DNA of 59,612 nt from Clostridia bacterium. Lineage in GTDB: Bacteria > Bacillota > Clostridia > UMGS1883. The stretch lies in assembly GCA_017451505.1 (NCBI GenBank), contig JAFTOF010000009.1, forward strand, positions 1 to 59,612, written 5' to 3'. Shown here one piece after another: positions 34,579 through 42,838 of this stretch. A program made the position numbers and the translations under genes. The notes beneath the pieces are model-generated. The model was not told where the DNA came from, did no database searches, and worked only from the letters and a program-made list of their open reading frames with translations. Position 1 is the first letter of the stretch; each line of letters opens with the position of its first letter.

Positions 34579-35856
34579 TTGTCAAAAAACGAAGAAAAAC
34601 AGATACGATGCTCTTTCTGCGGAAAAACTCAAGATGAAGTTAACAGACTTATTGCCGGCCCCGGTGTATATATTTGTGATGAATGTATAGAGGTCTGCTT
34701 TGAAATACTCGATGGTGAATTGGAGGATATTTCCTCTGCGAAGCATGAGGACACTACAATCCCCAAGCTTGAGGACACACCCGTTCCCAAGGAAATCAAA
34801 GCTATTCTTGACGATTATGTAATAGGACAGGAGCAGGCAAAGAGAAGTCTTGCAGTTTCGGTTTACAACCATTATAAGCGTATTAATTCCAAGGTGGATA
34901 CTGAAGGTGTTGATATTCAAAAAAGTAATATCCTTATGATTGGGCCTACAGGAAGCGGAAAAACCCTTTTGGCACAGACCTTGGCAAAAATTTTACAGGT
35001 TCCGTTCGCCATTGCCGACGCTACAAGTCTTACAGAGGCAGGCTATGTGGGCGAAGATGTGGAAAATATTCTCTTAAAGCTTATTCAGGCGGCAGATTAC
35101 GACCTGAAAAAAGCAGAGCACGGAATTATATATATCGATGAGATTGACAAAATCACAAAGAAAAGTGAAAACGTTTCCATCACCCGTGATGTAAGTGGTG
35201 AGGGTGTGCAGCAGGCACTTCTTAAAATTTTGGAGGGGACGATTGCTTCCGTACCTCCGCAGGGAGGCAGAAAGCATCCCCATCAGGATTTGTTCCAGCT
35301 TGATACTACAAACATTCTCTTTATTTGCGGCGGTGCGTTTGCAGGCCTTGATAAAATTATTGAGAAGCGTGTGGGAAAGCAGGGGGTAGGCTTCGGAGCA
35401 CAGGTTACAAGTAAACAAAAGCGTGATGTCGGTAAAATATTTAAAAATGTTGAGCCTCAAGACCTTTTGAAATTTGGTCTTATTCCCGAACTTGTTGGGC
35501 GTGTTCCCGTTGTGGTTACTCTCGACCAGCTTGATGAGGAAGCCCTTAAAAAGATACTTACCGAGCCTAAAAATGCACTTGTCCGTCAGTACCGCAAGCT
35601 TTTCCAGATGGACGGAGTAGAGCTTGAAATTACTGATGATGCTCTCGGTTATGTGGCTAAAAAAGCTATTGAAAGGGAAACAGGGGCGAGAGGACTTCGT
35701 GCGATTATGGAAAATACTCTTTCCGATGCGATGTTTGAAATTCCCTCTGACAAAACCGTAAAAAAAGCCGTGTTTGATAAAGACTGCTTTGAACAGAAAA
35801 AAGAGCCAAAACTCACAAGGGCTAAAAAGAAAACCGGAAACGAAGAAATAGCATAA
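34579..35856 (+). CDS. clpX: ATP-dependent Clp protease ATP-binding subunit ClpX
   Basis: 425 aa from TTG 34579, giving the usual [15 protein letters not shown] start; an upstream in-frame TTG at 34561 lies in the ribosome site. Zinc domain ([11 protein letters not shown] ... CDECIEVC), Walker [13 protein letters not shown], Walker [19 protein letters not shown] pore-loop and sensor-2 [11 protein letters not shown] regions are all visible. It unfolds substrates for ClpP. Confidence 0.98.
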   Translation: MSKNEEKQIRCSFCGKTQDEVNRLIAGPGVYICDECIEVCFEILDGELEDISSAKHEDTTIPKLEDTPVPKEIKAILDDYVIGQEQAKRSLAVSVYNHYKRINSKVDTEGVDIQKSNILMIGPTGSGKTLLAQTLAKILQVPFAIADATSLTEAGYVGEDVENILLKLIQAADYDLKKAEHGIIYIDEIDKITKKSENVSITRDVSGEGVQQALLKILEGTIASVPPQGGRKHPHQDLFQLDTTNILFICGGAFAGLDKIIEKRVGKQGVGFGAQVTSKQKRDVGKIFKNVEPQDLLKFGLIPELVGRVPVVVTLDQLDEEALKKILTEPKNALVRQYRKLFQMDGVELEITDDALGYVAKKAIERETGARGLRAIMENTLSDAMFEIPSDKTVKKAVFDKDCFEQKKEPKLTRAKKKTGNEEIA

Positions 35857-35866
35857 ATAGCGACAA

Positions 35867-35905
35867 ATAAAAGCTCCGCATAATTCACTTATGCGGAGCT
35901 TTTGT
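35867..35905 (+). terminator. Terminator of clpX
   Basis: AAAAGCTCCGCATAA/TTATGCGGAGCTTTT hairpin, loop TTCAC, further extended by GACAAA/TTTGTC. Confidence 0.92.
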
Positions 35906-35959
35906 CTGTTGCTTCATAAAAGAAAAAATAGGTTTTTTTGTCGAATGTATTAAAAGTTG

Positions 35960-35988
35960 TTGAAATTCAATCCGTTTAATGTTATAAT
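35960..35988 (+). promoter_or_regulatory. Promoter of the structured RNA upstream of the AbrB-type gene
   Basis: TTGAAA (35960-35965), 17-bp spacer, TATAAT (35983-35988). The expected start, seven bases on, is G35995, exactly the first base of the RNA's closing helix. Confidence 0.85.
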
Positions 35989-35994
35989 AACACT

Positions 35995-36168
35995 GCCAAA
36001 CAAAATTTAATAAGATTTCGATGACTTAGAACTTATGTATTCTGGTAAAAATACATAGGTTCCGTTCTGGTTCTATTTCATCGAAATAATTAGAATTTTG
36101 TTTGGCGACAATTTAGGGGCTTATGTATTTTTCGACGCATAGTCTCTTCGTGAGCTATGCGTCTTTTT
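35995..36168 (+). ncRNA. Unidentified structured RNA with terminator (candidate cis-regulatory leader)
   Basis: About 174 nt in the 342-bp gap between clpX and the AbrB-type gene. P1: GCCAAACAAAATT (35995-36007)/AATTTTGTTTGGC (36094-36106), 13 bp. P2: ATTTCGATGA (36015-36024)/TCATCGAAAT (36078-36087), 10 bp. P3: 36029-36041/36050-36062, 13 bp with an 8-base loop. GTTCTA (36070-36075) can replace the P3 base by pairing TAGAAC (36027-36032). A second CTTATGTATT (36120-36129) repeats the P3 5' arm (36032-36041). Then the terminator GACGCATAG-T-CTC/GAG-CTATGCGTC with T5 (36134-36168). I could not match it to a known class. Confidence 0.7.
36134..36168 (+). terminator. Intrinsic terminator inside the leader of the AbrB-type gene
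   Basis: 12-bp stem with one bulged T, TTCGT loop, five Ts. GGGGC (36116-36120) and GCCCC (36176-36180) flank it and can pair across it; the same CCCC can also pair with the GGGG of the downstream SD (36189-36192), offering a translational switch. Confidence 0.85.
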
Positions 36169-36198
36169 AATTCACGCCCCAAAACGGAGGGGTAATAA

Positions 36199-36363
36199 AT
36201 GAAAACAGGCTTTAGAAGAAAATTGGACAAGTTGGGCAGAGTTACAATACCAAAAGAGTACAGAGAGTATTTTGAAATGAAAAAGGGAGAAATGGTCGCT
36301 ATAATCGAGGTTAAAGAAGGCGTTTTAATTTTTAATCCAGAAAAAATTCAAGGTAAAGAGTAA
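36199..36363 (+). CDS. Small AbrB/SpoVT-type (SpoVT-AbrB domain) DNA-binding protein
   Basis: 54 aa, from ATG 36199 (SD CGGAGGGG, 6 bases) to TAA 36361-36363. The whole protein is one swapped-hairpin domain: GFRRKLDKLGRVTIPKEYREYF (LGRVTIP is the AbrB/MazE hallmark), then MKKGEMVAIIEVKEGVLIFNP. AbrB/SpoVT proteins are transition-state regulators; MazE-like antitoxins share the fold, but no toxin gene is adjacent (the next gene is a PsiE-like membrane protein). Its long structured leader suggests conditional expression. The terminator stem begins within its last codons. Confidence 0.88.
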   Translation: MKTGFRRKLDKLGRVTIPKEYREYFEMKKGEMVAIIEVKEGVLIFNPEKIQGKE

Positions 36364-36382
36364 AAGCTCTTTACCTTGAATT
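36345..36382 (+). terminator. Perfect 16-bp terminator overlapping the AbrB-type gene's stop
   Basis: AATTCAAGGTAAAGAG (36345-36360)/CTCTTTACCTTGAATT (36367-36382), with the stop codon TAA in the loop. The left arm is coding sequence. Confidence 0.85.
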
Positions 36383-36427
36383 TGTTTTATGGTAAAATAT
36401 TAACATGAACAACAAGGAGGATTACAT

Positions 36428-36895
36428 ATGAGGAAAAAATTGCAGGACACAATGTTTGAGGTAAGCTATCTTTTTGAGCTTTTAATATCAGTAATGGTAG
36501 GTGCGGCAGTTTTAGTTCTGGCAGGCAGAATGATATATGATGCGGCAACTACAACAGGCTATTTTAGTGGTGCAGATTCTCTGATGAATATTTTAGACGA
36601 TGCCATTATACTTGCAATCGGTGCAGAACTTATAAAAATGCTTTGTAAGCATACTCCCGAAACAGTTATCGAGGTTTTGGCATTTGCTCTGGCACGTCAT
36701 CTGATAGTTGTACAGACTACACCGCTGGAAAACCTCATCACGGTAATTGCAATAGCTGTGCTTTTTGCTGTAAGGCGTTTTCTCCTTAATCGTCACGATA
36801 TGGTTGAAACTCCGGACGGACTTGTAGAGGTGGAGGAAATGCAGCAGGAAAGTCACGAAATACATACAGACGACAGGGAAAAGGTTGTTTTTTGA
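36428..36895 (+). CDS. PsiE-like (phosphate-starvation-inducible E family) membrane protein
   Basis: 155 aa with about four helices (roughly 14-36, 50-72, 82-98, 104-120) and a charged cytoplasmic tail. The FELLISVMVGAAVLVLAGRMI start and ALARHLIVVQTTPLENLITVIAIAVLFAVRRFLL block fit the PsiE family. The biochemical role of the family is unknown. SD AAGGAGG. The YeiH-like gene follows closely. Confidence 0.75.
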   Translation: MRKKLQDTMFEVSYLFELLISVMVGAAVLVLAGRMIYDAATTTGYFSGADSLMNILDDAIILAIGAELIKMLCKHTPETVIEVLAFALARHLIVVQTTPLENLITVIAIAVLFAVRRFLLNRHDMVETPDGLVEVEEMQQESHEIHTDDREKVVF

Positions 36896-36933
36896 TTTTA
36901 AATAAAAATATTAGTGAAAATGGGGTTTTTCTT

Positions 36934-37959
36934 ATGAATACCAATATAAAAAAACGAGGTATATTTATCCTTGGTATTGCCATTTGTATGGCTGTAGCGG
37001 TTTTATCTATTATGCTTGAAAAGCTGATTCCGGGAGAACTGCTTGGTTCTTCTATCATCGCACTGTTTATGGGAACAATAATTAATAGCTTTTTCCATCC
37101 TGCTTGGATAAAGCCTTCGCTCAAATTTACATCTAAAAGGATTCTCAAGGTTGCAATTATTTTATTGGGTGCTTCCCTTTCTGTAGGGACGATTATGTCT
37201 GTAGGTAAAATGACATTTTTCGTAATGCTTTTCACCTTTGCCATGTGCTTTGGAGGCGGTTATTTTATTCGCAAAATATTTGGACTTAATTGGAAACTGA
37301 GCAATTTGATTTCCGCAGGAACAGGAATCTGCGGAGGCAGTGCTGTGGCAGCGATTGCACCTGTTATTGATGCAGATGATAAGGATATAGCATTTGCTTT
37401 ATCTTCTACATTTTTATTTGATATGGTTATGATTGCATTGTATCCGATTATGGGCAGGGCTTTGGGAATGACTGATATTGCCTATGGCATTTGGGCGGGA
37501 ACATCTGTGAACGATACCGCCAGTGTGGTTGCATCAGGATATGCCTTTTCCGAGGCTGCGGGTGACTTTGCAACAATGGTTAAACTCACTCGTACCATTG
37601 CAATCATTCCTACTGTGTTAGTGTTTGCATATATTGGCATTCGTATGAAGCGAAAAGAATTGCAAACCGTAAGCGGTGGAAGCAAGGTCAATATTATAAA
37701 AATCGTTCCATGGTTCATTGGCGGATTTCTGGCATTGGCAATAGCAAACAGTGTTGGGTTTATTCCGGCAGAAATATCCACTGTTATGAAAAGCGTAAGT
37801 AAATTTTTAATGGTAACGGCATTGGCTGCTATTGGTCTTGGCACCAGTATTTCCGACTTTAAAAAAGCGGGACTTTCTCCCATGTTCTATGGTATAACTA
37901 TTGATACGCTGGTTACCTTGACAGCACTTGTGGTTATTTGGTGTATGGGACTGATGTAA
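36934..37959 (+). CDS. YeiH/YadS-type putative sulfate exporter family protein
   Basis: 341 aa, polytopic, about ten helices. ILLGASLSVGTIMSVGKMTFFVMLFTFAMCFG, LISAGTGICGGSAVAAIAPVIDADDKDIAFALSSTFLFD and GTSVNDTASVVASGYAFS are the conserved family stretches (UPF0324/PSE). I choose ATG 36934 (weak GGGG site); a TTG at 36892 overlapping psiE-like coding is possible. Substrate assignment in this family is weak; SulP at 19343 is another anion carrier in the window but unlinked. Confidence 0.88.
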   Translation: MNTNIKKRGIFILGIAICMAVAVLSIMLEKLIPGELLGSSIIALFMGTIINSFFHPAWIKPSLKFTSKRILKVAIILLGASLSVGTIMSVGKMTFFVMLFTFAMCFGGGYFIRKIFGLNWKLSNLISAGTGICGGSAVAAIAPVIDADDKDIAFALSSTFLFDMVMIALYPIMGRALGMTDIAYGIWAGTSVNDTASVVASGYAFSEAAGDFATMVKLTRTIAIIPTVLVFAYIGIRMKRKELQTVSGGSKVNIIKIVPWFIGGFLALAIANSVGFIPAEISTVMKSVSKFLMVTALAAIGLGTSISDFKKAGLSPMFYGITIDTLVTLTALVVIWCMGLM

Positions 37960-37973
37960 TCGAGGGGATTAAA

Positions 37974-38663
37974 ATGTATAAATATTTATTGTGGGACATA
38001 GACGGAACAGTACTAAGTTTTCTGGCGTCAGAGGCATATGCGGTAAGAACTTTGTTTAAAAAATATAAGCTTGGAGAATGTAGCAACGAAATGCTGAAGC
38101 TATATTCGCAAATAAATACAAAATACTGGCAGAAGCTTGAAAGAAATGAGCTTACCAAGCCTGAGATTTTAGTTGGAAGATTTCGAGAGTTCTTTGAAAT
38201 TATGGAAATAGATGCAGCACTTGCAGAATCCTTTAACAAGGACTATCAAATAACGCTTGGTGATTATATTGAGTTTGTTGATAATGCAAAAGAAACACTT
38301 CTTTCTCAAAAAGGGAAATTTGTTCTTGCTGCAGTTACAAATGGCACGAAGCTTGCTCAGGAGAAGAGAATCTGTCTTTCCGGACTTGATAAGATTTTTG
38401 ATGAAATCTTTATATCGGAAAATGTAGGGGCAGAGAAGCCAGACAGGGAGTTTTTCAACTTCGTCTTTCAAAAACTTGGAATAACTAATAAAAACGAGGT
38501 CCTCATCATAGGAGATTCGCTTACAAGTGATATGCAGGGCGGGTTCCTTGCGGGAATTGATACCTGTTGGTATAATCCCCGGCACAGTCCCAACATATTA
38601 GAAATTCCCGTTACCTATGAAATTGATGACCTTGGTGAACTTGAAAAGATTATTTATGCGTGA
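37974..38663 (+). CDS. HAD-family hydrolase, YjjG-type nucleotidase
   Basis: 229 aa from ATG 37974 (SD GAGGGGAT). HAD motifs: LLWDIDGTVLSF (I), AVTNGT (II), the Lys in GAEKPDREFFN (III) and IIGDSLTSDMQGG (IV). The GDSLTSD form and helical cap are typical of YjjG pyrimidine 5'-nucleotidases. It starts 14 bp after the transporter and ends only 3 bp from convergent recG, with no terminator. Confidence 0.9.
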   Translation: MYKYLLWDIDGTVLSFLASEAYAVRTLFKKYKLGECSNEMLKLYSQINTKYWQKLERNELTKPEILVGRFREFFEIMEIDAALAESFNKDYQITLGDYIEFVDNAKETLLSQKGKFVLAAVTNGTKLAQEKRICLSGLDKIFDEIFISENVGAEKPDREFFNFVFQKLGITNKNEVLIIGDSLTSDMQGGFLAGIDTCWYNPRHSPNILEIPVTYEIDDLGELEKIIYA

Positions 38664-38666
38664 ATT

Positions 38667-40712
38667 TTATAACGTAAGCTTTTGTGAAAGCTTTTCAGCT
38701 TCCAGTCTGATATAATAATGCTCATCATTGGAAAGGTCGGGGTCTGCCAAAAGTAATTTTTCTGCGGCAATTCCGCTGTCTTTAAGCACTGTAAAATCGT
38801 TTGCAAGGTTTGCAATTTTGAAGCTTATTTCACCATGCTGACGCGTTCCGAAAAAGTCACCGGGGCCGCGTAATTTAAGGTCGGTTTCCGAAATTTCAAA
38901 GCCATCGTTGCTTTTTGTCATAATCTTCATACGCTCTTTTGTTTCATCTGAAAAGCTATTGCAGAAAAGAACGCAATAGCTTTTTTCTTTTCCGCGTCCC
39001 ACACGGCCTCTTAGCTGATGAAGCTGACTAAGTCCGAATCTTTCTGCATTTTCAATTACCATCAAGGTTGCTTCGGGGACATTTACCCCGACCTCAATTA
39101 CAGTAGTGGAAACGAGGATTTTCGTATTGCCGCATATGAAGTCGCACATTGCGGATTCTTTGTCTTTTGCTTTCATTTTTCCGTGTACGATTCCCATGGG
39201 AATATCGGGGAAAATGTTCCTGGAAAGAAAATCATAATGCTCCTGTGCCGATTTGATTTCCATGGTTTCGGATTCTTCTACCGCAGGGCAAACAATATAC
39301 GCACGGTTTCCCTTTTCAATTTCTTTTCTGATAAAGTTATTGATTCTTTCACGCATATCTTCGCCTACGCAGTAGGTATCAATTCTTTGTCTGCCAGGGG
39401 GAAGCTCATCAATTACTGATATGTCAAGGTCACCGTAAACAATTAAAGCTAAGGTGCGGGGGATAGGCGTAGCCGTCATAACAAGGGTATGAACACAATC
39501 GCCTTTCTCTCCCAAAAGCATTCTTTGTCTTACACCAAATCGGTGCTGTTCATCGGTAATTGCCAATGCCAAATTACGAAACGCCACTTTTTCTGTAATC
39601 AGTGCATGGGTTCCGAATGCAATATCAATATCGCCATTTTCAAGCTTATCATAGATGTCTTTTTTGTTCTTAGCCGTTGTACTTCCTGTAAGAAGGGTGC
39701 ATTTTATACCAAGGCTTTCCAAAACGGGGGAAAGGTCATTATAGTGCTGACGTGCCAACACCTCGGTAGGAGCCATCATAGCTGCCTGATAGCCATTTTG
39801 TGCACATAAGAATAATGCCAACGCCGCAACTACGGTTTTACCGCTTCCCACATCACCCTGAACAAGTCTGTTCATAACAACGCCGGATTTTAAATCCTTT
39901 ATAATTTCATCGCAAACCTGTCTTTGTGCATTTGTCAACGAAAAGGGAAGGGAGGAAAGAAAAGGGGATGCATCAACCTTTGAAAATGATATACCCGTAG
40001 CTTTGCCGGCTGTACTTTTCATTTTTCGCAGTGTTGTTTGCAGTATAAAAAATTCCTCAAAAATCAGCCTCTTTTTGGCAATTTCAAGAGAATCAAAATC
40101 TTTTGGGAAATGTATGTTTTTTATTGCAAAATCAATGGGGCATAGGGAATACTCCCTCAAAATTTCGGGGGGAATCGGGTCAATTAAATATTTACTGTAG
40201 CTTTTATAAGCCTCTGCTATTGTTTTCCTAAGGAATTTTTGTGTGATTCCGTTTGTAAGTGCGTAAACGGGGACAATGCATTTTGTACACTCCGAATGTG
40301 AGGAAGGCTCAAATTCGGGAGTGAGCATTTCCCTTGCCCCTCTGCGAATGTTTATCTTTCCGTAGAAGGAGTATTCGTATCCACGTTTAAGATAGGTTTT
40401 GATATATGGATTGTTAAAGAAAATACATGTCAGAATACCCGAATCATCACGGACTTGCACCTTGTAATATGTCAGCCCCTTGCGTATGTAATGCTCGCTG
40501 ACGGGAGTGATGACTGTGGCATTAACACATGCGTATTTATCGTGTTCCACCTCGCAGATTTTTATAATTTTGCTTCTGTCCTCAAATCGGACGGGGAAGT
40601 ATGTTAATAAGTCCCAAACAGTAAGAACGCCAAGGCGAAGCAGCTGCTTCGCCTTGGCGTCACCTATACCTTTTAAATATTTAATATCTGTATCCTGAGG
40701 TCTTGTCACCAT
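38667..40712 (-). CDS. recG: ATP-dependent DNA helicase RecG
   Basis: 681 aa, standard size. N-terminal wedge/OB region (about 1-160; VWDLLTYFPVRFEDRS), Walker A in QGDVGSGKTVVAALA near residue 290, DEQHRFG near 386, SAT-like TATPIPRTLAL, and helicase C with QLRGRVGRG. It remodels stalled forks and Holliday junctions. ATG 40712 fits the AAGGTGA that overlaps the stop of the FakA-like gene, so they are coupled. Confidence 0.97.
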   Translation of the reverse strand: MVTRPQDTDIKYLKGIGDAKAKQLLRLGVLTVWDLLTYFPVRFEDRSKIIKICEVEHDKYACVNATVITPVSEHYIRKGLTYYKVQVRDDSGILTCIFFNNPYIKTYLKRGYEYSFYGKINIRRGAREMLTPEFEPSSHSECTKCIVPVYALTNGITQKFLRKTIAEAYKSYSKYLIDPIPPEILREYSLCPIDFAIKNIHFPKDFDSLEIAKKRLIFEEFFILQTTLRKMKSTAGKATGISFSKVDASPFLSSLPFSLTNAQRQVCDEIIKDLKSGVVMNRLVQGDVGSGKTVVAALALFLCAQNGYQAAMMAPTEVLARQHYNDLSPVLESLGIKCTLLTGSTTAKNKKDIYDKLENGDIDIAFGTHALITEKVAFRNLALAITDEQHRFGVRQRMLLGEKGDCVHTLVMTATPIPRTLALIVYGDLDISVIDELPPGRQRIDTYCVGEDMRERINNFIRKEIEKGNRAYIVCPAVEESETMEIKSAQEHYDFLSRNIFPDIPMGIVHGKMKAKDKESAMCDFICGNTKILVSTTVIEVGVNVPEATLMVIENAERFGLSQLHQLRGRVGRGKEKSYCVLFCNSFSDETKERMKIMTKSNDGFEISETDLKLRGPGDFFGTRQHGEISFKIANLANDFTVLKDSGIAAEKLLLADPDLSNDEHYYIRLEAEKLSQKLTL

Positions 40713-40720
40713 CAATCACC

Positions 40721-42349
40721 TTATTCAACGGAAACTATATAGTAATACACGCTTTGTCCGCCGTTTGCCACCAAAATATCGGCATCGGGGAAGCTTTCTT
40801 CAATTGCATCGGCAATTTTCTGTGCACTTTCCTCCGTTTCACCCTCTCCGTAGTAAAGGGTAATAATCTCACTGTCCTCATTTGCAATCTGCTCAACCAA
40901 GGACACTGTAGAAGTGAAAATATCTTCTTCGGAAGAAAGGATATGTCCGCCTGAAACTCCTATAATATTACCTTCGTGGATTTCAATGCCGTCCATCTGT
41001 GTATCTTTAACAGCGTGGGTTACATTACCGCTTACGACTCTTTCCATTGCCTCTGTCATATTCTGTGTGTTATCCTCCAAAGAAGCATCGGGAGAAAATT
41101 CCATCATTGCACAAATACCCTGAGGGATTGACTTTGAGGGGATTACCACAGCCTTGCAGTCTGATATTTGTGATGCCTGCTCTGCGGCTAACACAATGTT
41201 TTTATTGTTGGGAAGAATGAAGACTGTGTCTGCATTTGCTTCCTCAATAGCGTTAAGAATGTCTTCTGTGCTGGGATTCATGGTCTGACCACCAAAGATA
41301 ATAGTGGTAACACCAAGCTCCTTAAAGGTCGTAACGAGGCCCTCACCGTTTGCCACGGCAACCACGGCAACATCCTTATGCTCGTTTACAGGCTTAATTT
41401 CCTGTTTATCAGCCCCGCTATTTAAAATATCGGTATGCTGTTCACGCATATTTTCAATTTTAATATTAACCATTTCGCCAAGCTTTACTGCCTGTTCCAG
41501 AACAAAGCCTGGATGGTTTGTATGAATGTGAACTTTCACAATGTCGTCCTCGTCAATAACGATCATACAGTCGCCCTTAGGCTCAATGGCATTACGCATT
41601 TTATCTGCAGAAAGCTTAGCATCATACTTATTAATAATAAATTCCGTACAGTATGCAAATTTAATGTCTTCCGTACTGATTGTGCTTTGAGCGGATTTAG
41701 TTTCAGAAACGCTCATCATTGCACTATCATTAAGCTTAATTTCATTTCCCGAAAGAGCGGCTAAAAAGCCTTCAAAAATAAATACAAGCCCCTGACCGCC
41801 GGCGTCTACAACGCCTGCCTGCTTAAGCTGGGGAAGCATCTCCTGAGTTTTGGCAAGAGCACTGTTCATACCCTTATATACTGCCTGCATTAACCCTTCA
41901 ATATCATTGCCCTTGTAGCGTGAAGCCGTTTCAGCGGCTGCACGTATTACAGTAAGAATTGTACCCTCGGTAGGCTTCATAACTGCACGGTAAGCAGTAT
42001 CACTGCCGCTTTGAAGTGCTGCAACCATTGTTTTTACATTAATTTCGGACGAGGTAATCTCTTTTGATATTCCGCGGAAAATCTGTGATAAGATAACACC
42101 CGAATTACCCCTTGCACCGCGGAGAGTAGCCTTTGCCACTGTTTTCGCCGTCACGCTTGCATCAGCAGTGTTTTCTAAATCAACACTGCGTGCCGCATTC
42201 ATAAACGTGAGTGACATATTCGTACCTGTATCACCGTCTGGAACGGGGAATACGTTGAGTGCATCTACCAGCTCTTTATTGTTACTCAGATTGTTAGCAC
42301 CCGAGATTATCATCTTGGATAAAAGTGATGCGTCAATAATTTTAGTCAT
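40721..42349 (-). CDS. FakA/YloV-type DAK2-domain kinase
   Basis: 542 aa. The DhaL/DAK2 domain (about 1-200) has FPVPDGDTGTNMSLT, the Asp cluster that binds Mg-ATP, and RGARGNSGVILSQIFRG. A middle domain contains ACI-like segments, and the C-terminal part is FakB-interacting. In Firmicutes this protein phosphorylates fatty acids bound to DegV/FakB; a DegV gene is at 9788. Order asp23-yloV-recG is the common one. Confidence 0.93.
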   Translation of the reverse strand: MTKIIDASLLSKMIISGANNLSNNKELVDALNVFPVPDGDTGTNMSLTFMNAARSVDLENTADASVTAKTVAKATLRGARGNSGVILSQIFRGISKEITSSEINVKTMVAALQSGSDTAYRAVMKPTEGTILTVIRAAAETASRYKGNDIEGLMQAVYKGMNSALAKTQEMLPQLKQAGVVDAGGQGLVFIFEGFLAALSGNEIKLNDSAMMSVSETKSAQSTISTEDIKFAYCTEFIINKYDAKLSADKMRNAIEPKGDCMIVIDEDDIVKVHIHTNHPGFVLEQAVKLGEMVNIKIENMREQHTDILNSGADKQEIKPVNEHKDVAVVAVANGEGLVTTFKELGVTTIIFGGQTMNPSTEDILNAIEEANADTVFILPNNKNIVLAAEQASQISDCKAVVIPSKSIPQGICAMMEFSPDASLEDNTQNMTEAMERVVSGNVTHAVKDTQMDGIEIHEGNIIGVSGGHILSSEEDIFTSTVSLVEQIANEDSEIITLYYGEGETEESAQKIADAIEESFPDADILVANGGQSVYYYIVSVE

Positions 42350-42407
42350 ATATTAGCCTCCATAAAGACATAAAACACATTCTTTGTCATATTGTTTTAA
42401 GCAAAAA

Positions 42408-42767
42408 TTATGCGTTGGGAAGTCTGATGCTTTCCACAAAAACATTTACAGCCTTAACATCCATTCCGATAATTTCGGAAAGACGATATTTTACACCATG
42501 GATAATACTTTTGCAGATTGCATTAATGTTTACGCCGTACTGAACTACAATATACATATCTACAGTTACTTCGTTATCTTCAATTGTAACCTTTATTCCT
42601 TTTGAAAAATTTGAAGGTTTAAGAAGGCTTACAATACCGTCTTTTGTGCTGCGTGATGCCATGCCGACAACGCCGTAACAGCTTGTAGCTATTATGCCCG
42701 CTGCACTTGCAATCACATTATTGGAAATAATAATATTACCATATTTGTTTTCTGATTTTGCTGCCAT
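42408..42767 (-). CDS. Asp23/Gls24 family envelope stress protein (YloU type)
   Basis: 119 aa. NKYGNIIISNNVIASAAGIIATSCYGVVGMA and GVNINAICKSIIHGVKYRLSEIIGMDVKAVNVFVE are Asp23 signatures. It sits upstream of the FakA-like gene as yloU does in Bacillus. Function unknown in detail; the family is tied to envelope or alkaline stress. Confidence 0.95.
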   Translation of the reverse strand: MAAKSENKYGNIIISNNVIASAAGIIATSCYGVVGMASRSTKDGIVSLLKPSNFSKGIKVTIEDNEVTVDMYIVVQYGVNINAICKSIIHGVKYRLSEIIGMDVKAVNVFVESIRLPNA

Positions 42768-42808
42768 ATTAAGTCCTCCTCTTGAATTTGTCCTTGTATC
42801 TAACCTAT

Positions 42809-42838
42809 AGTATACCTCAAAACTGCCCCTTATGTCAA
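42809..42838 (-). promoter_or_regulatory. Promoter of asp23-fakA-recG
   Basis: Minus strand TTGACA (42838-42833), 18-bp spacer, TATACT (42814-42809). The -35 is formed by the last two sense codons (Leu-Thr) of the upstream ATPase gene. Confidence 0.8.

Noticed and set aside
35995..36168. Identity as 6S RNA
   Set aside because: Length and strong promoter fit, but 6S is one long rod with a central bubble whose ends pair; here the closing helix ends at 36106 and a separate terminator follows, and a protein gene is placed directly after.
36199..36895. AbrB-type gene plus next gene as a toxin-antitoxin pair
   Set aside because: The downstream product is a four-helix PsiE-like membrane protein with no toxin motif, and a terminator separates the genes.
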